Notes under the pieces: generated by a model | What the model saw: the letters and a program-made list of their open reading frames with translations, nothing else | Database searches by the model: none | What the model was told of the DNA's origin: nothing | Made by a program: the position numbers and the translations under genes | NCBI RefSeq assembly: GCF_002025255.2 | Contig: NZ_CP054587.1 | Location: forward strand, 2,232,001 to 2,296,000 | Length of the DNA: 64,000 nucleotides | Direction of reading: 5' to 3' | Source of the DNA: Halolamina sp. CBA1230 | GTDB lineage: Archaea > Halobacteriota > Halobacteria > Halobacteriales > Haloferacaceae | Part shown: piece by piece, positions 6,762 to 14,142 of the stretch | Layout of the letters: each line of letters begins with the position of its first letter | How positions within the stretch are numbered: position 1 is the first letter of the stretch

Positions 6762-8546
6762 CTACGGCTGCATCGAGACGTTGTCGAGGTAGCCCTTGTC
6801 GGAGCCAGAGCGGTACTCGCCGCGGATCCGGAGTTCGGTGAGGTCGGCGAGGACTGTCTCAATCTCGGTCTGGGTGGCGGCGCTGCCGCTGACCATCCAG
6901 TTGTCGCTCTCGTCGAGCGTGACGTTGTAGGATGTCCAGTTGCCGGACGTGCCGTTCCCGGGATTCTGGGCCGTATCGTAGGTCAGCGTGAGGCCGCCAC
7001 CGGATAGCGTGATGTCGTCGTTGTCGAACTGACTCGGACTGCCGGAGAACTCCTGCATGAGGTCGAACGACAGGGTTCCGCCGTAGAACCCTGACTTGCC
7101 GCCAAGGAACTTCCCGGGCGCCTCGAAGTACCAGGTCCCGCCCTGGACGTCGTCCGTCGCGGAGATCGATGGAGCCGGGTTGCCCGCCGACGGCTCGTAG
7201 TCTGGGACGGACGCGCCGCCCTGTGCGTCGCCGGTGATCTTCCAGCCGTCGTCGTCCTCATCGAAGGTACTGCTAACCGGACCGGGCGTGGAACTCGGGG
7301 GGACGAGTGTGAGCGTCCCTGGTCCGATTTCTCCGCCGTTGACGTCGACGACGACGGAGTAGTCGTCCGCGGACGAGGCGTTCGTGGCGTCCCGGTATTC
7401 GACGAAGATCGTGTCGCCCGTGGCGACCGTGACGCCGCCAGCCAGAGAGAACTGGATAGCGGTGTCGCTGTCGCTCGCGGTGGTCCCGGTGACGGTGACG
7501 GCGTCGATGCTGCTGTCCGCGCGTTCGACACCCGCACCGAGGACGTCCCCAGTTCCCACGCCGCCCACGTCGAAGTCGCCCGGATAATCCACCGCGAACG
7601 ACGAGAGGGAGTCACCTCCCAGGCCGGAGCCGACGGGCACCTCGACGCGGTGGATGCTGTCGGTCGCGCCGGCGGTGTCCGGTGTCGCGCTGATGGAGAC
7701 GGCGTCGGGTACCTCCTCCTCGCCCGTGCACGGATTGTGCGTGCCGTCGTTGTTTCGGCACTGCTCGGCGTGGAACGCCAGGTCGAACTCCAGTGAGTCG
7801 CCTTGGATCTCGTTGCCGACGGAGGTCGGAACCTCCCAGTCGAGGCAGAGACAGGGGTTGGACGCTTCGGCGGCGCCCGTGCCGGCGAAACAGGCCTGCT
7901 CACCCGGCACGTCGAACCCGCCGTCGCTGGCCGGTTCCCCGTCGCCGTCCAGAGGGACGCCGTTCTGAGTCGACGACATGAGGTCGGCCAAGCTTCCGCT
8001 CCACACCTCCGCGAGCGTCGAGACGTCCTCCGGGTCGAAGCTGTCCCCGACTTCGCCAACGTCGCAGTAGTTGACGGTGACGCTGATGCTCTCGGCCAAC
8101 TCACCCGCACCCTCCGGATCGCCGGGATCGTTGACGTCCCCGTTCTCACTCGTTTCGGGTTCCGGCTCCGTGTACCCGTTCTCGCTGTTCTCGGTGATCT
8201 CCCCACAGAGCCAGAGGTACGCGGGGTTTGTCTCGACGACGGGACAGAACGCCAGGAGCCCACTGTCGCCCGGCTTGACGTCGCCCAGCTCGGCGCTGAC
8301 GGTCCCGCTCCCGTCCTTGCTCCCTTGGACGCTGCCGGAGCCGGCCATCCCTTGGTCCCAGTAGGAGTAGTAGCCGACCAGCAGGTCGAGCGTGCCCGCG
8401 GTGATGGTGTTGTCTTCGAACGATTCGGTGTCGTTGAGATACGCGCTCGTTCCGAGGCCCGCGCTCGCCGACGCGATACCGGCGCCGCCGAGCCCGGCAA
8501 GCACGGTCCGCCTCGAGAGGCGGTATCGGTTGTTACGGTCACTCAT
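6762..8546 (-). CDS. TasA/camelysin-like secreted protein with C-terminal laminin-B-like domain
   Basis: 594 residues from the ATG at 8546. Residues 1-40 carry the family signal (LSRRTVLAGLGGAGIASASAG, TSAYLNDTESFEDNTITAG). The TasA-like core ends near 265 with VGNEIQGDSLEFDLAFHAEQCRNND. A beta-rich domain follows (~275-405; DSLSSFAVDYPGDF, IQFSLAGGVTVATGDTIFVEY). The last ~165 residues look like a laminin-B (domain IV) module: GGTWYFEAPGKFLGGKSGFY, GGTLSFDLMQEF, LTELRIRGEYRSGSDKGYLDNVSM. Laminin-B modules are extracellular matrix parts, so this is probably a large adhesive or capping subunit. The domain call is from pattern memory and needs a profile search. Confidence 0.82.
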   Translation of the reverse strand: MSDRNNRYRLSRRTVLAGLGGAGIASASAGLGTSAYLNDTESFEDNTITAGTLDLLVGYYSYWDQGMAGSGSVQGSKDGSGTVSAELGDVKPGDSGLLAFCPVVETNPAYLWLCGEITENSENGYTEPEPETSENGDVNDPGDPEGAGELAESISVTVNYCDVGEVGDSFDPEDVSTLAEVWSGSLADLMSSTQNGVPLDGDGEPASDGGFDVPGEQACFAGTGAAEASNPCLCLDWEVPTSVGNEIQGDSLEFDLAFHAEQCRNNDGTHNPCTGEEEVPDAVSISATPDTAGATDSIHRVEVPVGSGLGGDSLSSFAVDYPGDFDVGGVGTGDVLGAGVERADSSIDAVTVTGTTASDSDTAIQFSLAGGVTVATGDTIFVEYRDATNASSADDYSVVVDVNGGEIGPGTLTLVPPSSTPGPVSSTFDEDDDGWKITGDAQGGASVPDYEPSAGNPAPSISATDDVQGGTWYFEAPGKFLGGKSGFYGGTLSFDLMQEFSGSPSQFDNDDITLSGGGLTLTYDTAQNPGNGTSGNWTSYNVTLDESDNWMVSGSAATQTEIETVLADLTELRIRGEYRSGSDKGYLDNVSMQP

Positions 8547-8568
8547 GGTTGTACCCCTCTCGGGGGAG

Positions 8569-8656
8569 GCCCACCGGCGGAGTCGAACCGCCGCATCGCG
8601 GCACGGCTGTGGCGCAGCGACTGGCTGCGCGCGCACCGACGAAGGCCGGCGTGGGC
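8569..8656 (-). promoter_or_regulatory. tRNA-like folded leader B upstream of the 6762-8546 gene
   Basis: Minus strand: outer stem GCCCAC (8656-8651) with GTGGGC (8574-8569); inner hairpins GCGCAGC-CAGTC-GCTGCGC (8630-8612) and the T-arm-like GGCGGTTCGACTCCGCC (8592-8576). A further CCCC/GGGG hairpin (8554-8565) sits before the ATG at 8546. It is 88 bases, tRNA-sized, but has no canonical D-loop and no U before a plausible anticodon, so it is not called a tRNA. Confidence 0.6.
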
Positions 8657-8670
8657 GGAGAGAGCCATCG

Positions 8671-9501
8671 CTACGAGCCGCCGAACGGGGCGTCGTTGTT
8701 GCGGACCTGCTCGGCGTCGAACTGGAGCGTGAACGTCACCGAGTCGCCCTGGATCTCGTTGCCGACCTCCGGTGGAAGCTCGAAGAGCTGGTAGTAATGG
8801 ACATCCGCATAGTCGCTGACGCTCCCGACCTCGATCGGCGTGCCACTCGAATCACTGAGCACCACGCCGTCGAGATACTCGCTGTGGGCTTCGTTGAGGG
8901 TTGTGTAGTGCGCCCCGCTGGTCGTGACGCCGTCGAGGTCCGGCGTTTCGTACCCGGACAGCCACGTGTCGTTGTGGTCGGTGGTCTCGTCGAGATCCTG
9001 GAGCCCCCCACGGTCAGACCCGGCCGTGGAGTCCGTGCTTCCCCAGATGGTCGTGAGCAACGCGGCGCCGAGGTCGCCCGGTGCGGCGGTGTCGGTCTCC
9101 GCCTCGGGGTTGGCGCCCTCGGCGTTGCTGTAGTCCTCGTCGACCGACGTGACCTGCACGTAGCCGGGGTTGCCGTCGATCTCGACGTGCCAGTCGAGGA
9201 CGAACCAGTCGCCCGGTTTCATATCGTCGACGGTGACGGTGATCTCGTTCCCGTCGGCCGTGTCATCGGCGGCTTCGTCCGTGGAGTCGACGACTGGGTC
9301 CGGGAGCTCCGGGCTCTTGTCGTGGATGTCCACGGACACGAGCATGTTCAGCGCGCCTGCGGTCAAGCTGTTCCCCTCGAACGACTCGGTGTCGTTGAGG
9401 TACGCAGTCGTACCCAGGCCGGCACCTGCGGACGCGAGTCCGACGCCGCCGACGCCAGCGAGCAGTTTCCGCCGTGTGAGTTCGAGTCGTTTGTCCGTCA
9501 T
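8671..9501 (-). CDS. TasA/camelysin-like secreted protein, W-type paralogue
   Basis: 276 residues from the ATG at 9501. Signal: LTRRKLLAGVGGVGLASAGAG, TTAYLNDTESFEGNSLTAG. It belongs with the 11422-12264 protein in a subgroup where the core motif is MKPGDWFVLDWHVEIDGNPGYVQVT and a segment HYTTLNEAHSEYLDGVVL precedes the C-terminal PPEVGNEIQGDSVTFTLQFDAEQVRNND. Ends FGGS after the conserved motif. Presumed secreted fibre subunit. A longer frame exists upstream but runs through the previous gene and the leader structure. Confidence 0.85.
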   Translation of the reverse strand: MTDKRLELTRRKLLAGVGGVGLASAGAGLGTTAYLNDTESFEGNSLTAGALNMLVSVDIHDKSPELPDPVVDSTDEAADDTADGNEITVTVDDMKPGDWFVLDWHVEIDGNPGYVQVTSVDEDYSNAEGANPEAETDTAAPGDLGAALLTTIWGSTDSTAGSDRGGLQDLDETTDHNDTWLSGYETPDLDGVTTSGAHYTTLNEAHSEYLDGVVLSDSSGTPIEVGSVSDYADVHYYQLFELPPEVGNEIQGDSVTFTLQFDAEQVRNNDAPFGGS

Positions 9502-9527
9502 TTTTGGTCGCTCCCCTGTCGGGGGAA

Positions 9528-9585
9528 GACTCACGAGCGGAGTCGAACCGCTCGGCACGCTGCTCGTGCCGCACCTGCGTGAGTC
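9528..9585 (-). promoter_or_regulatory. tRNA-like folded leader C upstream of the 8671-9501 gene
   Basis: Minus strand three-way junction: outer stem GACTCAC (9585-9579) with GTGAGTC (9534-9528), hairpin GGCACG-AGCAG-CGTGCC (9570-9554), and T-arm-like hairpin GAGCGG-TTCGACT-CCGCTC (9553-9535). A CCCC/GGGG hairpin (9513-9524) follows before the ATG at 9501. All stems differ in sequence from leaders A and B but keep pairing, while the loop TTCGACT is constant. Confidence 0.62.
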
Positions 9586-9620
9586 GAAACCGCCGGAAAG
9601 AAGTTGGGCCCGAGCTTGGA

Positions 9621-11414
9621 TTAGCTCCCTCCTGGGTTGTCGTTGTTCCTGCACTGCTCCGTGTAGAACCCGAGGTCGAAGCTCAGCGAGTCGCCCTGGA
9701 TCTCGTTGCCGACAGTAGTCGGCACCCACCACGCGAACCCGACGTAATGGGTCACGCCTGGCATGAAGCACTCGCGGCTGTCTGCGAACGGGTCGCCGGC
9801 CAGTTCGTCGAACTCGCTCGCACGATTCCCGTCCAGTGCGATTCCTTGCCCGGACTCGAGCAGGTCGAGGTCACCAGCGAGTGTCCCGCGCCGGAACACC
9901 TCGCCGCAATACGCGCCGGCGGTCATGTCGCCGAAGTCGTACTCGTAGGGCTCGTTGTCGAGCGTCATCGCGTACGACTCGGTGATACTGCCGTCGGTCC
10001 GATCGACGACGTGGATCTCGTCGTTGTCGCGGTCGGAGGCGACGAGGTTTCCGGTGCCGGCGTCACGGATGGCCAGTCCGGTGATACGCTCGTCTTTCAC
10101 GCCGATGTTATCCTCGTCGACGGGAACGGCCGTCGGATCGTTGCTCGGATCGTTGACCTGGTAGAGTCCGTCGTCGTCGGTGTTCGCCGTCCAGATGTAC
10201 ATCGTCCCGTCGGAAGAGAACACGAGGTCCGCCCCCGAGAGATCGATACCGGTGTCTCCCTGAGACGTGACCGAGGGAGCCGACGGATCCACGGTGTAGA
10301 GTTCGTCCGTGTCTTGGCTCGCCGCCCAGAGCGTTCCACTCGGCGAGTATCCGGCAAGGACGATTCCGCCGGGGTCGCTGGAAATCGGCCCTTCGTCGGT
10401 GAATGTGTCGCCGTCGATGTCGTACGTTCCCAGGTGTCCGGAGTTCTTGTCGTAGAACAGGATCTTGTCACCGTTGGGTGTCGTGGCGATCGCGTCCGTC
10501 TGATCGAAGTCGTTGTCGCTGTACTCACCGGGACCCAGGAGCTCGGTCAGCTCTGCCTCGCCACTGTCGTCGTCCAGCGTGACCTCGAACAGGGTGGTCG
10601 GACTGGTTCCGCTGTCAGCAAGGTACAGCTTCTCCTCGCAGTCGGTCTGGAGGACGTTGTCGCCCCGCGAATCGTACCACCAGACTGTTTGGATGTTCTC
10701 GGCGAGCTCCGGCATCTCGGACGTCTCGTCGACTTCACCCTCCGGGTCGTTGATGCCGTTCTCCGCCTCGGAGAAGCCCATCGCCTGCAGCCACACGTAC
10801 CCGGGGTTGTCACAGAGGTGGAAGCTCAGTGTTAACTCCCCGAAGTCGCCGGGCTTGACGTCCTCGAGACTGATGAGGGGTTTCGGCTCGCCTTCGGTGC
10901 CGACCGTGCTGTCGTTGTTTGTGCGCGTAGCAGTCCCCTCCTCGCCGGGGTCGAGGTCGTCGTTGAGGTCCGCGCCGTGGTCGCACGGCATGTACGTGAA
11001 CTCTCCGTCCTCGACTTCCTGCACGCCATCGTGGTTTGGGTCCGGGAACGCCTCGATGGACGTGTTCATCATGTACGTCCCGAGGTCGTCCTCGTGGACC
11101 CAGACCTGCGGATTCGATGGGTCGGGCATCCCGACGTAGTTGTCCGGTTCGTCGGGCTCCGAGCGGTGGACACCGTAGTCCAGCCCGTTCTCGGGGTCGT
11201 CGAACCCGTAGAGCTGGGGGTAGGAGTAGTGCTCCTCCCAGTCGACTTTCAGGTCGAGCTCGCCCGCGCTAATCGTGTTGCCCTCGAACGACTCGGTGTC
11301 GTTGAGGTACGCGCTCGTTCCGAGGCCCGCACCCGCGGAGGCGAGGCCGACACTGCCGAGGCCCGCCAGCACCTTGCGGCGGGAGAGTTCGAACGACGTG
11401 GATCTATCACTCAT
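9621..11414 (-). CDS. TasA/camelysin-like secreted protein with inserted beta-propeller-like domain
   Basis: 597 residues. Signal LSRRKVLAGLGSVGLASAGAG, TSAYLNDTESFEGNTISAG. Core: LEDVKPGDFGELTLSFHLCDNPGYVWLQ and C-terminal TTVGNEIQGDSLSFDLGFYTEQCRNND. Between them, about residues 258-490, lies a block of repeated strands resembling propeller blades: AIATTPNGDKILFYDKNSG, AGYSPSGTLWAASQDTDELYTVD, FSSDGTMYIWTANTDDDGLY, RDAGTGNLVASDRDNDEIHVVD. Such propellers usually bind proteins or sugars. The core resumes after the insert (MTAGAYCGEVFRRGTLAGDL). Only eight bases separate it from the gene upstream. Confidence 0.83.
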   Translation of the reverse strand: MSDRSTSFELSRRKVLAGLGSVGLASAGAGLGTSAYLNDTESFEGNTISAGELDLKVDWEEHYSYPQLYGFDDPENGLDYGVHRSEPDEPDNYVGMPDPSNPQVWVHEDDLGTYMMNTSIEAFPDPNHDGVQEVEDGEFTYMPCDHGADLNDDLDPGEEGTATRTNNDSTVGTEGEPKPLISLEDVKPGDFGELTLSFHLCDNPGYVWLQAMGFSEAENGINDPEGEVDETSEMPELAENIQTVWWYDSRGDNVLQTDCEEKLYLADSGTSPTTLFEVTLDDDSGEAELTELLGPGEYSDNDFDQTDAIATTPNGDKILFYDKNSGHLGTYDIDGDTFTDEGPISSDPGGIVLAGYSPSGTLWAASQDTDELYTVDPSAPSVTSQGDTGIDLSGADLVFSSDGTMYIWTANTDDDGLYQVNDPSNDPTAVPVDEDNIGVKDERITGLAIRDAGTGNLVASDRDNDEIHVVDRTDGSITESYAMTLDNEPYEYDFGDMTAGAYCGEVFRRGTLAGDLDLLESGQGIALDGNRASEFDELAGDPFADSRECFMPGVTHYVGFAWWVPTTVGNEIQGDSLSFDLGFYTEQCRNNDNPGGS

Positions 11415-11421
11415 CGTTCAC

Positions 11422-12264
11422 CTAGGTGTCCGTAGTGTTGCCGGTGCTGTTGTCAGCGAACGGATCTCCGTTGTTTCGGGACTGTTCGGTGTCGAAGACG
11501 AGGTCGAAGCTCAGCGAGTCGCCCTGGATCTCGTTGCCGACTTCCGTCGGGATCTCGAGCAGCAGGCAGAACTCTGGATTGAACTCGTCACCGTCGTCCC
11601 CGATCTCCATCGGCATTCCGTCGCTGTTCATCAGGGTAACGCCCGTGCTGTACGTGTCGTAGGCCTCCTGAAGCGTGGTGTAGTGTGGTCCCTCAGTGAT
11701 TTCACCGCCCTCCGAGCGTGACGAGTCCCAGCTGTGGGTCGGTATCGTATCGCCCGCGTTGTTCGTTGTGTCGTCGAGACCCGTGAGGTCACTACGACTT
11801 TCACCGTCGAAGCTCTGCCAGACAGTCGCCAGAATGGCCTCTTCGAGTTCACCTTCACCGTTTTCGTCCTCTTCCTCCGGTTCCGTGTAGCCGTTCTCGG
11901 ACGACGTGAGGTTGGCAGTGCTGACTTGGACGTAACCGGGGTTATCCCCGATGTCGATGTCGAAGCAGATGATCGCCCAGTCGCCGGGTTTGACGTCGTC
12001 GACCACGAGGCCAGTAACGGCCTCGCCGTCGGCCGTTTCGGACATCGGGAATTCTGCTTGGTCCTCCCAGTAACCGTTAGCAGCCTCGATCTGTGCGGTA
12101 ACGCTCATGTCGAGCGTGCCCGCGGTGATTGTGTTGTCTTCGAACGATTCCGTGTCGTTGAGGTACGCGGAGGTGCCGAGCCCGGCGGCGGCACCGGCGA
12201 CACCGATGGTGCCGAGACCGCCCAGGACGCGACGTCGCGTGAGTTCGAGTTTCTTTTTCGACAT
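11422..12264 (-). CDS. TasA/camelysin-like secreted protein, first gene of the cluster
   Basis: 280 residues from the ATG at 12264. Signal LTRRRVLGGLGTIGVAGAAAG, TSAYLNDTESFEDNTITAG. W-type core: VDDVKPGDWAIICFDIDIGDNPGYVQVS, then HYTTLQEAYDTYSTGVTL and PTEVGNEIQGDSLSFDLVFDTEQSRNN. It is the promoter-proximal gene of the run of paralogues and so perhaps the most expressed, a candidate main subunit. Its leader has a GTGGCA-AGGCC-TGCCAC hairpin (about 12285-12301) but no T-arm-like fold. Confidence 0.85.
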   Translation of the reverse strand: MSKKKLELTRRRVLGGLGTIGVAGAAAGLGTSAYLNDTESFEDNTITAGTLDMSVTAQIEAANGYWEDQAEFPMSETADGEAVTGLVVDDVKPGDWAIICFDIDIGDNPGYVQVSTANLTSSENGYTEPEEEDENGEGELEEAILATVWQSFDGESRSDLTGLDDTTNNAGDTIPTHSWDSSRSEGGEITEGPHYTTLQEAYDTYSTGVTLMNSDGMPMEIGDDGDEFNPEFCLLLEIPTEVGNEIQGDSLSFDLVFDTEQSRNNGDPFADNSTGNTTDT

Positions 12265-12487
12265 GGTTTCAGTCGGCCAGCCACCGTGGCAGGCCTTGCC
12301 ACAACCCACTATCCCCCACCCACATAGCTAATCGCGGAATTTGGAGAGAAACGACCGGTTTGGCGCTTCTTAGTCAGATATTGAGGTTTTAATCGGGGGC
12401 TCAGCGCCAGCTAAGTGAACCGCTAGGAGATCGACATAGTGGTAAGACAACCGATAAATAAGCGGGTGGGCGTTTTGGGGTCGGTGT
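12265..12487. promoter_or_regulatory. Divergent promoter region between TasA-like cluster and DUF7344 regulator
   Basis: On the + strand CCGATAAATAAG (TATA near 12453-12460) lies about 30 bases before the ATG at 12488, giving a nearly leaderless regulator transcript. On the minus strand GATTAAAACC and CAATATCTG (about 12376-12395) are candidate TATA elements of the cluster, leaving a ~100-base leader. The region is where the DUF7344 regulator could act on both genes. Confidence 0.55.
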
Positions 12488-13018
12488 ATGAGCCTCTCCC
12501 GGTCGTCGCGGCTCGCGGAGACGGATATTCACGACATCCTTCGCAATGACCGGCGGCGGCGCGTCATCGAGCACCTGCAGGCGTCCGTGGGGACTGTGAC
12601 GCTGCGCGAGCTCGCGGAGACCATCGCCGCCCACGAATCAGGCGACTCGCCGCCGCCGAAGTCGGTCCGGGACAGCGTCTACAACTCCCTCCACCAGACC
12701 CACCTCCCGAAGCTCGACGATGAGGGCGTCGTCGAATACGACGAACACAGGAAGACTATCGAGCTGCGTCCGGGGGCCCGCGACGTCAATGTGTACATGG
12801 AAGTCGTGACGAAGTACGGCATCACCTGGGCGGACTACTACCGGACAGTCGCGACGCTCACGCTCGTGATCGTGGTCGCCACCGAACTCGGTACTCCCGT
12901 CATCGGGGACGTTCCAACGCTCCTCTGGGCGAGTATCTCGCTCGTCGTCGTCGCCGCGTCGACGGCGTATCAGCTGTGGACACGGCGATGGACGTACCTC
13001 AGGGCGCTACTGGACTGA
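12488..13018 (+). CDS. DUF7344 winged-helix membrane-anchored regulator
   Basis: 176 residues: winged helix (DIHDILRNDRRRRVIEHLQ, LRELAETIAAHE, SVYNSLHQTHLPKLDDEGVVEYD) and two C-terminal transmembrane helices (VATLTLVIVVATELG, ISLVVVAASTAYQLW), the same plan as the 1036-1572 protein. It is transcribed away from the first TasA-like gene with a shared promoter region, the usual position for a local regulator. Target and signal are inferred from position only. Confidence 0.78.
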   Translation: MSLSRSSRLAETDIHDILRNDRRRRVIEHLQASVGTVTLRELAETIAAHESGDSPPPKSVRDSVYNSLHQTHLPKLDDEGVVEYDEHRKTIELRPGARDVNVYMEVVTKYGITWADYYRTVATLTLVIVVATELGTPVIGDVPTLLWASISLVVVAASTAYQLWTRRWTYLRALLD

Positions 13019-13047
13019 GTGTCGGCCGGACGTGATGCGGCGAACCC

Positions 13048-13869
13048 CTACGACAACGACTCGTCCGGGAGCTCTGCCTCGAAAATGCGAGCCCCACAGG
13101 ACGTGCAGGACGCTTCGACCACGTTGACGGACCGACAGCACGACTCGACCGTATCCTCGCTGAGTTCGACGCTGCCGTCACAGATCGAACAGCGGTCGAG
13201 CCAGAGGCGGAGTCCGCCGAGCAGTTTCGTCCGTTCCTGGAACCCGCGGTCGGCCCACTTCGAGTCGACCTCGGCGAGCGCGGCGGCGCCTGCGGCGTCG
13301 GCGACGAACGCCGCGCGTGAGGGCCACTCTGCGACGGTCGTTCCGGACACTTGGGTAACGACAGCGCCCCCGCGGAACCCGACATCCACGGAGTCGTCGA
13401 ACGACGACGGAAGCAGACGGTAGATCGCGTCGTCCAGGTCTTCCGCGGCTGGTGCCATCTCTGAGCGCCACGACGTGCGAAACAACGAGTCCAAACAGAG
13501 GTCGTCACGGTCGAGACAGGGAGCCAACGCCCCGGCTGTGAGGAGTTCCGTCTCAGGGTCGAACTCGCTATCGCCGCCGTTCGCTGGGGTGGTCGTTTTC
13601 GGCCCCCCGTGTTCGAAGTACCTGAGCACGGCGTCCGGGAGAAAGCGCTGTGTCAGAACTGGTGTCCCGGGAACAACGTACCCGCGAAGATAGATGAGCC
13701 CGAACCCGACAGTCACTGCGGCGATGCCGACGACTGGTTCGTACAAGGCACCGAAACCGAGGCCGACGGCGGCGACCAACACGACGTTCAGGACAGTACA
13801 GGGGAGACACCGGTTCTCACCCGTGTACTTCGGTTTCCGGAGTGCCTCGACCGCGCGCCGAGCCTGCAT
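13048..13869 (-). CDS. Membrane protein with C-terminal zinc-ribbon-like cysteines
   Basis: 273 residues, not assigned to a named family. CLPCTVLN precedes two transmembrane helices (residues about 25-65). The soluble C-terminal part has CSICDG ... CCRS ... CTSCG, a pattern likely to bind zinc. A further Cys pair (CLDRDDLCLD) lies mid-protein. Convergent with the DUF7344 gene, 29 bases apart. No reaction can be proposed. Confidence 0.65.
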   Translation of the reverse strand: MQARRAVEALRKPKYTGENRCLPCTVLNVVLVAAVGLGFGALYEPVVGIAAVTVGFGLIYLRGYVVPGTPVLTQRFLPDAVLRYFEHGGPKTTTPANGGDSEFDPETELLTAGALAPCLDRDDLCLDSLFRTSWRSEMAPAAEDLDDAIYRLLPSSFDDSVDVGFRGGAVVTQVSGTTVAEWPSRAAFVADAAGAAALAEVDSKWADRGFQERTKLLGGLRLWLDRCSICDGSVELSEDTVESCCRSVNVVEASCTSCGARIFEAELPDESLS

Positions 13870-14018
13870 GCCAGCCTCTTGGTAGGAAACAGTGTTAGGT
13901 ATTAGCGTGCTAAGTCCCCCTGAACAGTCGATTAAACGGCGAATACTGCCGATATTCCGATTCGTGGGATCCGGTACGTGTGCGATTCATCGCTACCGGG
14001 ATAGAGAAAACGCGGGAA

Positions 14019-14089
14019 GCCTAGGCGGGGATTTGAACCCCGGCTCTCGTCCTTACCAAGGACGCGCTTTACCGCTAAGCTACCCAGGC
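14019..14089 (-). tRNA. tRNA-Thr (GGT)
   Basis: Minus strand: acceptor GCCTGGG pairs with CCTAGGC (one G-T), anticodon stem CGTCC/GGACG with loop TTGGTAA giving anticodon GGT, and T-arm CGGGGTTCAAATCCCCG. D-arm AGCTTAGCGGTAAAGC. The CCA end is not encoded. No intron. Confidence 0.95.
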
Positions 14090-14142
14090 GCGCACCTTCT
14101 CGTACTGCGGTTCCGTGTATAGGGATTTCGGTTCGCCCCGAC

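Noticed and set aside
8569-8656. A genuine tRNA gene in leader B
   Set aside because: Acceptor-like and T-arm-like stems exist, but there is no canonical D-loop, the anticodon-arm position has a 7-bp stem with a 5-base loop, and the U before the anticodon is missing.
8671-12264. Classic flagellin or type IV pilin genes
   Set aside because: The signal sequences lack the class III cleavage pattern, and the cores match the TasA/camelysin type processed by signal peptidase I; no FlaI/PilB or PibD genes are near.
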